Source: Prochlorococcus sp. AG-355-P16
GTDB taxonomy: Bacteria; Cyanobacteriota; Cyanobacteriia; PCC-6307; Cyanobiaceae
Direction: 5' to 3'
Assembly (NCBI GenBank): GCA_003278525.1
Contig: QCEQ01000008.1
Location: forward strand, 1 to 49,495
Length of the DNA stretch: 49,495 bases
Numbering within the stretch: the stretch's first letter is position 1; the number at the start of each line of letters is the position of its first letter. The notes below the pieces were generated by a model. That model saw only the letters and a list, made by a program, of their open reading frames with translations. It did no database searches and was not told the DNA's origin. Shown here one piece after another: positions 1 to 12,369 of the stretch. Position numbers and translations under genes: made by a program.

Positions 1-1616
<1,616 letters not shown>

Positions 1617-1617
<1 letters not shown>

Positions 1618-2132
1618 TGAATAAATTTTTTACAAAAAAATTATCCATAATAAGCTTTATTTTTATCCCAATTATTTTTTTGTGGCACCCTAATTGGATT
1701 GGATTCTTGGGTGTTCAGCCATATTGGCCGTTATTTTGGTTGTTGCCATGGTCAATGGTTAATGGATCAATGAATGGATTAATATTTGGTTTTTTTTTAG
1801 GTCTAATTTTAGATTCTTTAACTTCAGATAATAATTTTACTCAAATACCAGGCTTAATTCTTTGTGGATTTTTGTTTGGGAGAATTAAATTACATAGTGA
1901 TATTTTTGTTGGACATTTTAGGTATGGTTTAATTTGTTCTTTTGGAAGTTTTTTATGTGGGACTCTTTATTTTTTACAAATTTTGTTTAGAAATTTTTCA
2001 GATAGTAATTCTTTAATGTTGATTCCCAGTATTAAAAATATCTTAGCGGAAGTTTTTTTGACAGGTTTTTTTGCCCCCTTTATCTGCTCCCAACTTTTAA
2101 GAATGTTTAAATTTTCAAGAAGAAAAATATAG
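1617..2132 (+). CDS. mreD: Rod shape-determining protein MreD
   Basis: MreD is a small multi-pass inner-membrane protein of the elongasome. The product is 171 aa from ATG 1617, very rich in Phe, Leu, Ile and Trp, with about five hydrophobic segments, including a glycine-rich one near GFFLGLILDS, as in the family. An upstream TTG at 1587 would add ten residues inside mreC and is less likely than the ATG that overlaps the mreC stop. MreD sequences are poorly conserved, so the call rests on membrane topology, length and position directly after mreC. Confidence 0.85.
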
Positions 2133-2153
2133 TTATAAATTTTGCCGAGAGGT

Positions 2154-2205
2154 AAAAGTGTTTGAAAAAAATTTTATGTATTTTTAAATCATTTAAAAAG
2201 TGTTT
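2154..2205. repeat. Two direct copies of AAAAGTGTTT in the rpaB leader
   Basis: The decamer AAAAGTGTTT occurs at 2154-2163 and again at 2196-2205, start to start 42 bases apart, which is about four helical turns. Both lie in the 185-base gap between mreD and rpaB. Two copies on the same face of the helix could be an operator, but chance is not excluded in such A/T-rich DNA. Confidence 0.3.
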
Positions 2206-2317
2206 AAATCTTAGGAATATCTCTTTGAGGGTTCGTAATGTTATATTTTTAATTGTTAGAATAATAATTCAATGCAATAGTTCTTTGCTTTGAAATATTG
2301 AGAAATCTTTTTTAACT

Positions 2318-3064
2318 ATGTCAAAAGCAAGAATTTTAGTTGTTGATGATGAACCTGCAGTTTTGAAGGTATTAGTTACGAGGCTTCAATTAGCAGGATA
2401 TCAAGTGTATTCAGCCACTAACGGAGAAGAAGCTCTTGAGTCTTTTCACAGGGATTCCCCAGATTTGATAGTTCTTGATGTTATGCTTCCAAAAATGGAT
2501 GGATTTGCTGTTTGTAGAAGAATTAGAGCTGAGTCAGTAGTTCCAATAATATTCTTAACCGCTCTAGAAGCCATTTCAGAGAGAGTTGCTGGTTTGGATT
2601 TAGGGGCTGATGATTACTTATCTAAACCATTTAGCCCAAAAGAGTTAGAGGCCAGAATAGCTACAATTTTGAGAAGAATGGGGCCAACTGTATCGGTTAC
2701 TGAAACCAAAGAAGTTCCTTCTGGTAAAGGAGTTATGAAATTTGGAAGTTTAGTTGTCGATACTAATCGCAGACAAGTTTCTCGAGCTGGAGATAGAATT
2801 AGTCTAACTTATACTGAATTTAGTCTCCTAGAGTTATTATTTGACGAACCTGGTAAAGTTGTTCCTCGAGCAGAAATTTTGGAACAGCTGTGGGGCTATC
2901 CTCCTCGTAGAGCGGCAGATTTAAGAGTTGTTGATGTATATGTTGCAAGACTAAGAGGTAAATTGGAACCAGATCCAAGAAATCCAGAATTAATATTAAC
3001 TGTTAGAGGGATTGGTTATGCATCTCAGAGAGTTGGCGAAACAGCAACATCTTTGGCAAGTTGA
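2318..3064 (+). CDS. rpaB: OmpR-family response regulator RpaB
   Basis: RpaB is the essential cyanobacterial response regulator that controls photosystem and high-light genes by binding HLR1 sites, and is phosphorylated by NblS. The 248-aa product has a receiver domain (about residues 4-118) with the acidic pair DDE near residue 10, phospho-acceptor Asp54 in LIVLDVMLPKMDG, Thr81 and Lys103 (YLSKPF). A winged-helix DNA-binding domain follows (about 140-240) with LTYTEFSLLELL, VVDVYVARLRGKLE and TVRGIGYA. It starts at ATG 2318, 185 bases after mreD. That gap suggests its own promoter. It is followed by lysS. The high, ungapped conservation pattern fits RpaB rather than the paralogue RpaA, though paralogue assignment is by recognition only. 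Confidence 0.9.
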   Translation: MSKARILVVDDEPAVLKVLVTRLQLAGYQVYSATNGEEALESFHRDSPDLIVLDVMLPKMDGFAVCRRIRAESVVPIIFLTALEAISERVAGLDLGADDYLSKPFSPKELEARIATILRRMGPTVSVTETKEVPSGKGVMKFGSLVVDTNRRQVSRAGDRISLTYTEFSLLELLFDEPGKVVPRAEILEQLWGYPPRRAADLRVVDVYVARLRGKLEPDPRNPELILTVRGIGYASQRVGETATSLAS

Positions 3065-3114
3065 GCAATAGTCTGATAATTTTATTAAATAAAACAAATA
3101 TATTAAAGTAAATT

Positions 3115-4653
3115 TTGTCTGATATAAAAGAAGCGCGCTTACAAAAAGCTAGTTTACTAGTTAATAAAGGATTTGCTTCTTACGCACAGAGCTTTAAGGT
3201 AACACATACTACCAGTTTTCTTATTAAAGAATTTGATTATCTTGAAAATGGTCAAGAGGAAGACTTCAGTGTTTCCATTGCTGGTAGAGTTCTGGCAAAA
3301 AGGGTAATGGGCAAAATTGCCTTTTTCACAATATGCGATCAAGAAGGTCAGATTCAGCTTTATCTAGATAAAAGGATTATTAATCTCAATTTAGAAAAAC
3401 AAAAATTACTTTCTTTTGAAGATCTAAAGGAAATAGTAGATATTGGTGATTGGATAGGCGTCTATGGAACTATTAAAAAAACTAATAAAGGTGAGCTTTC
3501 AATTAAAGTAGAAAAATGGGAAATGTTATCCAAATCATTACAACCTCTCCCGGATAAATGGCATGGATTGACTGATATCGAAAAAAGATATAGACAACGT
3601 TATTTAGATTTAATAGTAAATCCTCACTCTAAAAATGTATTTAAAATCAGAGCGAAATGTATAAGTTTTATAAGAAAATGGCTAGATAATAGGAATTTTT
3701 TAGAGATAGAGACTCCAATTCTGCAATCTGAAGCAGGTGGTGCTGAAGCAAGACCATTTATAACTCATCACAATACATTAGATATTCCGTTGTATTTAAG
3801 AATAGCTACAGAATTACATTTAAAGAGAATGGTTGTTGGAGGTTTTGAGAAAGTATATGAATTGGGAAGAATCTTCCGTAACGAGGGAATAAGTACAAGG
3901 CATAATCCAGAATTCACCTCAGTTGAAATTTATGAAGCTTATTCTGATTATGTAGATATGATGAATTTAACTGAAGAATTGATTAAAGATATAGTAGCTG
4001 ATGCATGTGGATCTTTAATTATAAATTATCAAAATAAAGAAATTGATTTTTCTAAGCCTTGGTTAAGAATATCCATGAAAGATATTGTCAAAAAATATAC
4101 AGGGATTGATTTTGATTCTTTCAGTGGAGACTTTCTAGCAGCAAAACAAGCCGTTAAAAATATCAATGTTGATTGTTCTAATAAAGTAAATACTATGGGA
4201 AGACTTTTAAATGAGGTCTTCGAGCAAAAAATAGAATCAAAACTTATAGAACCTACTTTTGTTATTGATTATCCTGTTGAAATTTCTCCTTTAGCTAGGC
4301 CTCATCTTGATAATAAAGAAATAGTTCAGAGATTTGAATTATTCATTGTTGGTCGAGAACTGGCAAATGCGTTTAGTGAGTTGATAGATCCAGTAGATCA
4401 AAGAGAAAGAATGCAATTACAGCAATCTCTTAGAGATAAAGGAGATCTTGAGGCTCACTGTATAGATGAAGATTTTTTGAATGCTTTAGAGATTGGCATG
4501 CCGCCTACGGGAGGATTAGGTATAGGCATTGATAGGCTGATTATGTTAATTACTAATAGCGCATCAATTAGAGATGTAATCCCTTTCCCATTATTAAAAC
4601 CAGAAATAACTTCCAAAAAAAGTGAAAAATTACCCTCGAATGAAGTAAAATAG
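3115..4653 (+). CDS. lysS: Lysine--tRNA ligase, class II
   Basis: LysRS charges tRNA-Lys with lysine. The 512-aa product has an N-terminal OB-fold anticodon-binding domain (about residues 52-150, [19 protein letters not shown]) and a class II catalytic core with motif 2 ([20 protein letters not shown]) and motif 3 ([12 protein letters not shown]) near the C-terminus. The reading frame starts at a TTG (3115-3117), since no ATG precedes the conserved N-terminal region. It lies 50 bases after rpaB and 29 before a small conserved gene. Length and motifs match the usual bacterial enzyme. Confidence 0.95.
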   Translation: MSDIKEARLQKASLLVNKGFASYAQSFKVTHTTSFLIKEFDYLENGQEEDFSVSIAGRVLAKRVMGKIAFFTICDQEGQIQLYLDKRIINLNLEKQKLLSFEDLKEIVDIGDWIGVYGTIKKTNKGELSIKVEKWEMLSKSLQPLPDKWHGLTDIEKRYRQRYLDLIVNPHSKNVFKIRAKCISFIRKWLDNRNFLEIETPILQSEAGGAEARPFITHHNTLDIPLYLRIATELHLKRMVVGGFEKVYELGRIFRNEGISTRHNPEFTSVEIYEAYSDYVDMMNLTEELIKDIVADACGSLIINYQNKEIDFSKPWLRISMKDIVKKYTGIDFDSFSGDFLAAKQAVKNINVDCSNKVNTMGRLLNEVFEQKIESKLIEPTFVIDYPVEISPLARPHLDNKEIVQRFELFIVGRELANAFSELIDPVDQRERMQLQQSLRDKGDLEAHCIDEDFLNALEIGMPPTGGLGIGIDRLIMLITNSASIRDVIPFPLLKPEITSKKSEKLPSNEVK

Positions 4654-4682
4654 TTAAATTAATCCAATACGAAATTTTTTAA

Positions 4683-4928
4683 ATGAGTGGTGAACGTGTT
4701 GGTTTCCGTTTCAAACACGCGGATGCAGTAGTAAAAAGAAATCCTCAAGGCCGATCAAGAAGAGGATGGGTTATTGAACCAGTAGAGCAAACTACAAGTA
4801 GAGGTACAAAAATGCCTGCATACAAAATTCGTTGGAGAGATAGTGAGAGGCCAGAAACTGTATTGCAGCATATGCTAATTGCAGATCCAGATCCTTCCCC
4901 ACCTCCAAGTTCAGTGAGTTTAGATTGA
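4683..4928 (+). CDS. Conserved cyanobacterial hypothetical protein, 81 aa
   Basis: This short basic protein of 81 aa opens with MSGERVGFRFKHADAVVKRN and contains GRSRRGWVIEPVEQ, a Trp/Arg-rich stretch (YKIRWRDSERPETVLQHML) and a Pro/Ser tail. It has no membrane segment or signal peptide. The central part could be a small beta-barrel. I recognise it only as a conserved picocyanobacterial small protein without known function. It follows lysS closely on the same strand and converges with smpB, so it may be cotranscribed with lysS. Confidence 0.75.
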   Translation: MSGERVGFRFKHADAVVKRNPQGRSRRGWVIEPVEQTTSRGTKMPAYKIRWRDSERPETVLQHMLIADPDPSPPPSSVSLD

Positions 4929-4954
4929 TATTTTCAATAATTCTGCCTAATCTT

Positions 4955-5449
4955 TTATCTTTTTAATGCAGAGTTGATTTCTTTTTTTATGCTTTTTTGT
5001 TTTTCATCTTGTCGTTTGTCATGTAATTTTTTTCCTTTGCCAACTCCAATAGTTAGTTTTATCCATGAGCCTTTTAAATAAAGAGATAATGGAACAATAG
5101 TCATTCCTTTTTTTTCAGTATTAGATTTCATTTTTATAATTTCTTTTTTATGTAGTAGCAACTTTCTATTTCTTAGTGGATCATGATTAAAGAAAGACCC
5201 CACATTTTTATGTGGTGAAATGTGAACATTTAATAATAAGATCTCACCATCTCTGAATGAACAGTATCCGTCTCTTAAATTTGCTTTTCCATTTCTAATG
5301 GACTTTACTTCAGTCCCTAAAAGCTCAATTCCAGCTTCGATTGTTTCAGATATTGCATATTGAAATTTTGCATATCTATTATCAGCTAGAAGTTTAAAAT
5401 TATTTGCTTTATTAGTATTTTTTTTAACTTTGGTTGAATTTTTTGCCAT
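4955..5449 (-). CDS. smpB: SsrA-binding protein SmpB
   Basis: SmpB binds tmRNA and delivers it to stalled ribosomes during trans-translation. The 164-aa product has a Lys/Asn-rich N-terminal extension, then the family core: [60 protein letters not shown], and the C-terminal [20 protein letters not shown] followed by HDKRQ and a basic tail that inserts into the decoding centre. It converges with the 81-aa gene on its 3' side and diverges from ruvB across 52 bases. The tmRNA gene itself is not in the window. Confidence 0.95.
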   Translation of the reverse strand: MAKNSTKVKKNTNKANNFKLLADNRYAKFQYAISETIEAGIELLGTEVKSIRNGKANLRDGYCSFRDGEILLLNVHISPHKNVGSFFNHDPLRNRKLLLHKKEIIKMKSNTEKKGMTIVPLSLYLKGSWIKLTIGVGKGKKLHDKRQDEKQKSIKKEINSALKR

Positions 5450-5501
5450 TTTAATTTTAAAAAATCTTTCTACTCAGAACAATTGCAATTAACCTTTCAT
5501 T

Positions 5502-6560
5502 ATGGCAATAATTTCTTCCAATATAGGCGATAATGACTTTTCTTTTCGTAAAAAAGAACTTAGGCTAGTTGATTCAAAAAACATTCCAGAAGAAAAGGGA
5601 AATAATAATTTTAATTTAGCCCGGCCTCGTAATCTAAAAGATTTTATTGGCCAAGAACAACTTAAATCTTCTTTAAGAATAGCTATAGATGCTTCAATTA
5701 TTAGAAAAGAACCTTTGGAGCATACTCTTTTATATGGACAGCCTGGTCTAGGTAAGACTACTCTTGCTTCTTTGATAGCCCACGAATTGAATACAAAATG
5801 TAGGATTGCAACTGCACCAGCAATTGAAAGACCAAGAGATATTGTAGGTTTACTTCTTGGATTAAAAGAAGGTGAAGTTTTATTTATCGATGAGATACAT
5901 CGCTTAAATAGGTTAACTGAAGAGTTGTTATATTCTGCAATGGAGGATTTTAGACTTGACTTAACTATGGGAGCTAATAGGGGAGCCCGTTGCAGAACAA
6001 TTAATCTTCCTAGGTTTACTCTGATTGGCGCGACAACTAAATTAGCCTCAATAAGTGCACCTCTAAGAGACAGATTTGGGATATCTCAGAAAATTGAATT
6101 TTATACATGTGATGAATTAAAACAAATTATTGTTAATTTCTCCCGATTGATAAACCTCAATTTAGAAGATGAAGCATCTTATGATTTAGCAAAGATATCT
6201 CGAGGGACTCCACGAATTGCTTTAAGATTATTAAGACGAGTAAGAGATTATGCTCAAGTTGTTATGAAAACTAATACTATCTCAGTAAATTTAATAAAAA
6301 AAGCTTTAAATTCTTACCAAATTGACGACAAAGGATTGGATTCTTTAGATAGACACTATTTATCTTTTCTTAATCAAAATAATAATATTCCAACTGGCCT
6401 TGATTCAATTGCATCAGGGTTGGGCGATGATTCTTCAATGTTAGAATTTGTAGTTGAGCCATATCTCATTAAAATTGGTTTTCTCACGAGAACTCCTCGA
6501 GGAAGATTGCTTACAGCTTTGGGAAAAAAGTACATTGATTCAAAAGATGATAACTTTTAA
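5502..6560 (+). CDS. ruvB: Holliday junction DNA helicase RuvB
   Basis: RuvB is the hexameric AAA+ motor that, with RuvA, migrates Holliday junctions during recombination. The 352-aa product has an N-terminal extension, then [15 protein letters not shown], Walker [10 protein letters not shown], Walker [12 protein letters not shown], sensor 1 IGATTK, the arginine finger region APLRDRFG and the winged-helix C-terminal domain ending in [15 protein letters not shown]. It starts at ATG 5502, 52 bases from the divergent smpB. Its last 14 bases overlap the start of the TPR gene, so the two are probably translationally coupled. Confidence 0.96.
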   Translation: MAIISSNIGDNDFSFRKKELRLVDSKNIPEEKGNNNFNLARPRNLKDFIGQEQLKSSLRIAIDASIIRKEPLEHTLLYGQPGLGKTTLASLIAHELNTKCRIATAPAIERPRDIVGLLLGLKEGEVLFIDEIHRLNRLTEELLYSAMEDFRLDLTMGANRGARCRTINLPRFTLIGATTKLASISAPLRDRFGISQKIEFYTCDELKQIIVNFSRLINLNLEDEASYDLAKISRGTPRIALRLLRRVRDYAQVVMKTNTISVNLIKKALNSYQIDDKGLDSLDRHYLSFLNQNNNIPTGLDSIASGLGDDSSMLEFVVEPYLIKIGFLTRTPRGRLLTALGKKYIDSKDDNF

Positions 6561-7336
6561 AAAAGTTAAGGTTTGTTTTTTATTAATTTTTATTTTTTTC
6601 AATATTTTTTATATTGCACCATGCTATTCATTATCTTTGAGAGAGGATTTGTTTCAAAATGCGTTAGAACTTAGTTCAAGCGGAAAATTTCATCTCGCTT
6701 TACAAGAATGGAATCAATATCTCGATTCTTATCCTGATGACGCTGCAGGTTTAAGTAATAGAGGAAATGTAAGACTTGTTGTAGGAGATGTTAAGGGATC
6801 AATAGATGACCAAAATAAAGCAATAAGCTTGAATCCTAGTGAAATAGATCCCTACATTAACAGGGGGATCGCAGAGGAAGCATTGGGTTTATGGTCGCAA
6901 GCGAAAAAAAGATTATATGTTTGTTATTTCGCAAGATAGTAAGAATTTCTCTGCATTATATAATTTGGCTAATGTAGAAGGATCTACATCACATTGGGAA
7001 AAAGCTAGAGATTTATTTTCAAAAGCTGCTTTATATAATCCTGGATTTGCGATGGCTAGATCGAGTATGGCGTTAGCTGATTTCCAGTTGGGAAATATTG
7101 ATGAAGCTGAAAAAGAATTAATAAAGTTAATTAGACGTTATCCAACTTTTGCAGATGCTAGGGCAGCTTTAACAGCTTTGAATTGGTCTAATGGTGAATC
7201 TGGTAAAGCAGAGAGTAATTGGATAGCGGTAACTGAATTAGATCCCAGATATAGTGATGAAGAATGGTTGAAAAAAATAAGAAGATGGCCTCCAAAACCA
7301 ACTAAAGATTTAATGAATTTTATCGATTTAAAATAA
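6547..7336 (+). pseudogene. TPR-repeat exported protein, broken by a one-base frameshift
   Basis: From ATG 6547 the product starts with a hydrophobic signal segment (VCFLLIFIFFNIFYIAP) followed by tetratricopeptide repeats: SLREDLFQNALELSSSGKFH, DAAGLSNRGNVRLVVGD, then EIDPYINRGIAEEALGLWSQ. This frame ends at 6939. The next frame, open to 7336, continues with further TPR units (ALYNLANVEGSTSHWEKARD, ARSSMALADFQLGNIDEAEK). The switch falls in a run of seven A at 6904-6910; with six A the join reads SQAKKDYMFVISQDSKNFSA, which restores one continuous protein of about 262 aa. This could be a sequencing or assembly error, a true mutation, or slippage on the homopolymer. Such proteins act as lumenal or periplasmic scaffolds; the specific partner is unknown. 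Confidence 0.85.
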
Positions 7337-7339
7337 GTA

Positions 7340-8524
7340 ATGAATAGAGATCAGTTACATAAGAAAATTGATTCGTTTAATGATGAACTCATTAACTTAA
7401 GAAGGCATATCCATGAACATCCGGAATTAAGTGGACTTGAAAATCAAACAGCGATCTTGATTAGTGGTTTTTTAAAAGATATTGGTTGGAATGTTAGAGA
7501 ATCTATAGGTAGGACTGGAGTTATAGCTGATTTTGGCCCCCTAGATAAAGGTATTATAGGTTTAAGAGTGGATATGGATGCTTTACCAATATTTGAGGAA
7601 ACTAAATTAAGTTTTTCTTCCAAAGTAGATGGTGTCATGCATGCTTGTGGTCACGATTTGCATATCTCGATTGGATTGGGTGTGGCAAAAATTATTAAGG
7701 ATTTAAAACTAAATTTTGGGACTCGGATAATTTTTCAGCCCGCCGAAGAAATTGCGAGTGGAGCTAGATGGATGATTAAGGATGGTGCAACTAATGGTTT
7801 AACCCATATTTTGGGAGTTCATGTCTACCCGGATTTATCCGTAGGGACTATTGGTATTAAAGAGGGAAGTTTAACTGCAGCTGCTGGAGAACTTAAGGTA
7901 GAGATTAAAGGAAAATCAGGGCATGGTGCTCGACCTCATGAAGGAGTTGATGCTATTTGGGCGGCCTCAAAAGTTATCTCGGGAATTCAAGAATCAATAA
8001 CACGGAAGTTAGACCCTCTAGATCCAGTAGTAATAACTTTTGGGAAAATAAATGGTGGAAATGCATTTAATGTTCTCGCAGAAAAGGTTAATTTAATTGG
8101 TACTGTTAGATGTACTAATCGTAAATTATTTACGAATATTGGTAATTGGCTCAATGAAAATATCACGTCTTTAGCTAATAGTTGTGGAGCTGATGCAAAA
8201 GTAATATTTAGAGAAATCACTCCAGCAGTTAATAATAATTCTGAAATTAATAGAGTCCTTAGAGATTCGGGAATTAAGGTTTTAGGTCAAGAAAATGTTA
8301 TCGAATTACAGAAACCATCATTAGGAGCTGAGGATTTCGCTGAATTTTTAAAAGATATCCCGGGAGCTATGTTTAGGCTTGGCGTTTCGAGTTCAAATGG
8401 ATGTGCACCGCTTCATAGTTCTAAATTTGATCCAGATGAGAGAGCTATTGCTGTTGGTATTAAAGTTATAACAGAATCCATAGTAAAATTAAACAATGAG
8501 AAAATTAATGCAATTGGTAAATGA
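7340..8524 (+). CDS. M20-family amidohydrolase (hippurate hydrolase / IAA-amino acid hydrolase type)
   Basis: The 394-aa product belongs to the M20D metallopeptidase family, which hydrolyses N-acyl amino acids. Metal and catalytic motifs are visible in order: LRVDMDALPI, MHACGHDLHISIGLG, the general-base region FQPAEEIASGARWM, GVHVYPDLSVG, the dimerisation-domain motif KGKSGHGARPHEGVDA and the late metal site SLGAEDFAEF and APLHSSKFDPDE. It starts three bases after the TPR gene and its stop overlaps the next gene by four bases (ATGA), so it sits inside a tight operon with ruvB and the TPR gene. The physiological substrate cannot be read from the sequence. Confidence 0.9.
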   Translation: MNRDQLHKKIDSFNDELINLRRHIHEHPELSGLENQTAILISGFLKDIGWNVRESIGRTGVIADFGPLDKGIIGLRVDMDALPIFEETKLSFSSKVDGVMHACGHDLHISIGLGVAKIIKDLKLNFGTRIIFQPAEEIASGARWMIKDGATNGLTHILGVHVYPDLSVGTIGIKEGSLTAAAGELKVEIKGKSGHGARPHEGVDAIWAASKVISGIQESITRKLDPLDPVVITFGKINGGNAFNVLAEKVNLIGTVRCTNRKLFTNIGNWLNENITSLANSCGADAKVIFREITPAVNNNSEINRVLRDSGIKVLGQENVIELQKPSLGAEDFAEFLKDIPGAMFRLGVSSSNGCAPLHSSKFDPDERAIAVGIKVITESIVKLNNEKINAIGK

Positions 8525-8736
8525 ATATTAATAAAAGATTTATTTTATCTTTTGTGGCCCCTTTCATGATCCTTATATCAGCTATCGGATTAATATTTAG
8601 GGACAATTCGAGGAAGATTTTTTATTTACCTATTGGCTTAATGGGGATTGTAATTATTTTGGAGAGGGGTATAAGCAGACAACTGGATAGGAAAAATATT
8701 TTTAAAAAGATAAAGTCTTATCAAAAAGCTAAATAA
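8521..8736 (+). CDS. Small two-span membrane protein, 71 aa
   Basis: The product has two hydrophobic helices (about residues 7-25 and 33-49) separated by a short basic loop (RDNSRKIF), and a strongly basic C-terminal tail (RQLDRKNIFKKIKSYQKAK). The topology suggests both termini in the cytosol. The ATG overlaps the TGA of the upstream amidohydrolase (ATGA), which implies translational coupling. It resembles short cyanobacterial proteins of the DUF3188 type, but that assignment is by memory and tentative. No function can be given. Confidence 0.7.
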   Translation: MNINKRFILSFVAPFMILISAIGLIFRDNSRKIFYLPIGLMGIVIILERGISRQLDRKNIFKKIKSYQKAK

Positions 8737-8803
8737 AATAATTTTATTTATTTTTACGCAACATGAGATGACTATTTTTTAGAAAAGAGCTATTAATAAT
8801 ATT

Positions 8804-8890
8804 AATACTAGGGGTGCTAAGAATTTTAACTTAGCTGAGATCATACCCTTTGAACCTGAATCATTAACCTTGATGCAGGGAAGTGAAGAT
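8804..8890 (+). promoter_or_regulatory. TPP riboswitch (THI element)
   Basis: The stretch upstream of thiC carries the conserved thiamine pyrophosphate aptamer elements in order: CTAGGGGTGC at the 5' stem, CTGAGATCATACCC, the nearly invariant TTTGAACCTGA, and GATGCAGGGAAGTG closing the aptamer. Binding of TPP represses downstream thiamine synthesis genes. The aptamer ends about 45 bases before the thiC ATG. I see no strong terminator or purine-rich ribosome site in that gap, so the expression platform is unclear. Confidence 0.93.
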
Positions 8891-8934
8891 TTGATCAAAC
8901 TTTAGTAATAATACTTTTAAAAAATTTGTAAATT

Positions 8935-10305
8935 ATGAGAAGTTCTTGGATTAAGCCTCGCATTGGCAAAGACAACGTAACTCAAATGAACTTTGCGAGA
9001 AAGGGATATATCACTGAAGAAATGGATTTTGTTGCTAAAAAAGAGAATCTTCCTTCCTCTTTAATAATGGAAGAAGTGGCAAGAGGAAGATTAATTATTC
9101 CAGCTAATATTAATCATTTGAATCTTGAGCCAATGTCTATAGGCATTGCTTCAAGATGCAAAGTTAATGCCAATATTGGTGCTTCTCCTAATGCAAGTGA
9201 TATCAATGAAGAAGTAGAGAAGCTTAAATTGGCAGTCAAATATGGGGCTGATACGGTTATGGATCTTTCTACAGGAGGAGTAAATTTAGATGAAGTTCGG
9301 CAAGCAATTATTCATGAGTCTCCTGTTCCTATTGGAACAGTTCCTGTTTATCAAGCACTAGAAAGTGTACATGGTTCAATAGAAAGACTAACTGAAGACG
9401 ATTTTCTTCATATTATTGAAAAACATTGTCAGCAGGGCGTAGATTATCAAACTATTCATGCTGGGCTACTAATAGAGCATTTGCCGAAAGTCAAAGGAAG
9501 AATTACTGGAATTGTCAGTAGGGGGGGAGGTATTTTAGCCCAATGGATGTTACATCATTTTAAGCAAAACCCCTTATACACGAGGTTTGATGACATTTGT
9601 GAGATTTTTAAGAAATATGATTGCACTTTTTCTCTAGGAGATTCACTAAGGCCTGGATGTTTGCATGATGCTTCTGATGATGCACAGCTAGCTGAACTGA
9701 AGACCTTAGGTGAGCTTACTCGAAGAGCATGGGAGCATAATGTTCAAGTAATGGTTGAGGGTCCTGGTCATGTACCTATGGACCAAATTGAGTTTAATGT
9801 GAGAAAGCAAATGGAAGAATGTTCAGAAGCTCCTTTCTATGTACTTGGCCCATTAGTAACAGATATTTCTCCTGGTTATGACCATATATCAAGTGCTATT
9901 GGGGCGGCGATGGCAGGATGGTATGGAACTTCTATGTTATGTTATGTAACCCCAAAAGAACATTTAGGGCTCCCAAATGCAGAAGATGTACGTGAAGGAT
10001 TAATTGCTTATAAAATAGCTGCTCATGCAGCTGATATAGCAAGACATAGAGCTGGCGCTCGTGATCGAGATGATGAACTTAGTCATGCAAGATATAACTT
10101 TGATTGGAACAAACAATTCCAACTGTCATTAGATCCAGAAAGGGCGAAGCAGTACCATGATGAGACACTACCTGAAGAAATCTTTAAAAAGGCCGAGTTT
10201 TGTTCAATGTGCGGTCCAAAACATTGTCCAATGAATTCAAAGATTTCAGATGAATCTCTTGATCACTTAAAAGATAAACTTGAAGGATGTAATACTTCTG
10301 CGTAG
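8935..10305 (+). CDS. thiC: Phosphomethylpyrimidine synthase ThiC
   Basis: ThiC is a radical-SAM enzyme that converts aminoimidazole ribonucleotide to the hydroxymethylpyrimidine phosphate of thiamine. The 456-aa product shows [78 protein letters not shown], and the C-terminal Fe-S cluster motif CSMCGPKHC (Cys-x2-Cys-x4-Cys). Length fits the short bacterial/cyanobacterial form. It is preceded by a TPP riboswitch, which gives feedback control by the pathway product, and converges with tktA 14 bases downstream. Confidence 0.97.
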   Translation: MRSSWIKPRIGKDNVTQMNFARKGYITEEMDFVAKKENLPSSLIMEEVARGRLIIPANINHLNLEPMSIGIASRCKVNANIGASPNASDINEEVEKLKLAVKYGADTVMDLSTGGVNLDEVRQAIIHESPVPIGTVPVYQALESVHGSIERLTEDDFLHIIEKHCQQGVDYQTIHAGLLIEHLPKVKGRITGIVSRGGGILAQWMLHHFKQNPLYTRFDDICEIFKKYDCTFSLGDSLRPGCLHDASDDAQLAELKTLGELTRRAWEHNVQVMVEGPGHVPMDQIEFNVRKQMEECSEAPFYVLGPLVTDISPGYDHISSAIGAAMAGWYGTSMLCYVTPKEHLGLPNAEDVREGLIAYKIAAHAADIARHRAGARDRDDELSHARYNFDWNKQFQLSLDPERAKQYHDETLPEEIFKKAEFCSMCGPKHCPMNSKISDESLDHLKDKLEGCNTSA

Positions 10306-10319
10306 TTATTAGTTACTAG

Positions 10320-12326
10320 TTATAGAATTTCCTTCGTCTTATTAACTACGTTTTCGACTGTAAATCCAAAATTTTTCATACATTCTCCACCTGGTGCTGA
10401 TGCGCCAAAACTATCCATAGTAATACAAATTCCATCAAAACCTGTGTATTTATGCCAACCAAATGAATGGGCAGCTTCTACTACAACTCTCTTTTTCACA
10501 CTACTAGGTAAAACACTTTCTTTATAAGATTCTTCCTGCTCTTCGAAAAGTTCTACACAAGGCATGGAAACAACTCTAATTTTTTTCCCTAAACTTGAAA
10601 TTTCCTTACTTGCTTCAATGCAAAGATTCAGTTCGCTTCCAGTACCAATAAATATTAGATCAGGTGTTCCTTCACAATCGGAAACCACATATCCACCTAA
10701 TGCAACTTTGTCGATCGAAGTATTTTCTTGATTTGGCATACCTTGCCTACTTAAACAAAGGGCTGAAGGTCTTTTTCGATTTTGAATGGCGAGCTTGTAA
10801 GCTCCACTTGTCTCATTTCCATCTCCTGGTCTGAAAACAAGCATGTTAGGCATGGCACGCAGAGAAGGGATAGTTTCAATAGGTTGATGTGTTGGTCCGT
10901 CTTCTCCTACACCAATTGAATCATGGGTTAATACATAGATTACTCCAAGTTCGCTGAGTGCCGAAAGCCTCATTGAACCTCTCATATAATCGGCGAAAAC
11001 AAGAAAGGTTCCACCGTAAGGAATAAGACCACTGTTGTGATAGGCAATTCCATTAAGTACAGCTGCCATAGCATGCTCTCGTACCCCAAAGTGTAAATAT
11101 CTTTTTTCAGGACTATGAGGTTGGAATGAACCGGTTTCTCCTTTAATATCTGTGTAGTTAGAGTGAGTTAAATCTGCGGATCCACCAATTAATTCAGGCA
11201 GGTTAGGTCCCAAAGCGCCTAGACATATTTGTGAATGCTTTCTGGTAGCTAACCCTTTATCATCAGGGGTATAAGAAGGGAGATCTGAGTCCCAATTCTC
11301 AGGTAATTGGCCTTTTAACATCCTGTTTAACTCTGCTCCTTCAGAGGGATATTTATCTAGATATTCTTCAAATTTAGAATCCCATTCTTTCTCTAAGCTT
11401 TCACCTTTGCTTATTGATTTTCTAAAATGTGCATATACTTCATCTGGTATTTCAAAGGGAGGATATTCCCAATTTAAAAACTCTCTAGTTAATGCAGCTT
11501 CTTCTTCTCCAACAGCTGCCCCATGAATCCCAGCAGTATCTGATTTATTAGGCGAACCATAACCTATGGTTGTAGAAATTTTTATAATTGAAGGTTTGTC
11601 TGTAATTAATTTTGCTTTTTCAATAGCTTCAGTTATTCCTTTAACATCATGATTTCCATCTTCAACGTGTTGTACATGCCATCCATAAGCTTCGTATCTT
11701 TTTAAAACATCTTCGGTGAAAGAAACGTCAGTTCGTCCATCAATTGTAATTTGATTATCGTCATAGAGTGCAATTAATTTTCCAAGCTTAAGGTGACCAG
11801 CTAATGAGCATGCCTCTGATGCAATACCTTCTTGATTACAGCCGTCACCCATTATTACGTAAGTATAGTGATCAACTATATTGCAATCAGGCTTATTAAA
11901 TTTAGCTGCTAAGTGAGTTTCAGCAATTGCTAAACCAACTGCATTTGAAATTCCTGCTCCAAGAGGACCAGCTGTAACTTCAACACCTTCAGTTTCGAAT
12001 GTTTCTGGATGTCCAGGAGTTTTTGATCCCCATTGCCTAAATTCTTTAATATCTTCTATGGAAACTGATTTATACCCTGTCAAATGAAGTAAGGAATATA
12101 ACAGCATACAGCCATGACCAGCTGATAATACAAAACGATCTCTATTGAACCATTTTGGATTATTCGGGTTGTGGTTAAGTATGTTTTGCCATAATGCATA
12201 ACCCATAGGAGCACATCCCATTGGTAATCCAGGATGTCCGCTATTAGATTTATTTACTGCATCTACAGCAAGCATTCTTATACTATTTACACAAAGTGAT
12301 TCTAATGAAACAGATGCAGCGACCAT
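10320..12326 (-). CDS. tktA: Transketolase
   Basis: Transketolase moves two-carbon units between sugar phosphates in the Calvin cycle and pentose phosphate pathway using thiamine diphosphate. The 668-aa product has the N-terminal [20 protein letters not shown] and [14 protein letters not shown], the TPP-binding [20 protein letters not shown] with DDNQITIDG, the conserved GHPE and AGPLGAG motifs, and the pyrimidine-domain [18 protein letters not shown] and [19 protein letters not shown]. The length matches the family. It lies upstream-adjacent to fabF and acpP on the same strand (44-base gap) and may share their transcript. Note that its cofactor is made by the convergent neighbour thiC. Confidence 0.97.
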   Translation of the reverse strand: MVAASVSLESLCVNSIRMLAVDAVNKSNSGHPGLPMGCAPMGYALWQNILNHNPNNPKWFNRDRFVLSAGHGCMLLYSLLHLTGYKSVSIEDIKEFRQWGSKTPGHPETFETEGVEVTAGPLGAGISNAVGLAIAETHLAAKFNKPDCNIVDHYTYVIMGDGCNQEGIASEACSLAGHLKLGKLIALYDDNQITIDGRTDVSFTEDVLKRYEAYGWHVQHVEDGNHDVKGITEAIEKAKLITDKPSIIKISTTIGYGSPNKSDTAGIHGAAVGEEEAALTREFLNWEYPPFEIPDEVYAHFRKSISKGESLEKEWDSKFEEYLDKYPSEGAELNRMLKGQLPENWDSDLPSYTPDDKGLATRKHSQICLGALGPNLPELIGGSADLTHSNYTDIKGETGSFQPHSPEKRYLHFGVREHAMAAVLNGIAYHNSGLIPYGGTFLVFADYMRGSMRLSALSELGVIYVLTHDSIGVGEDGPTHQPIETIPSLRAMPNMLVFRPGDGNETSGAYKLAIQNRKRPSALCLSRQGMPNQENTSIDKVALGGYVVSDCEGTPDLIFIGTGSELNLCIEASKEISSLGKKIRVVSMPCVELFEEQEESYKESVLPSSVKKRVVVEAAHSFGWHKYTGFDGICITMDSFGASAPGGECMKNFGFTVENVVNKTKEIL

Positions 12327-12369
12327 TGTTTTAAAATAAGTTGAGTTGGAAATACAGAGTTGGTTGTCT

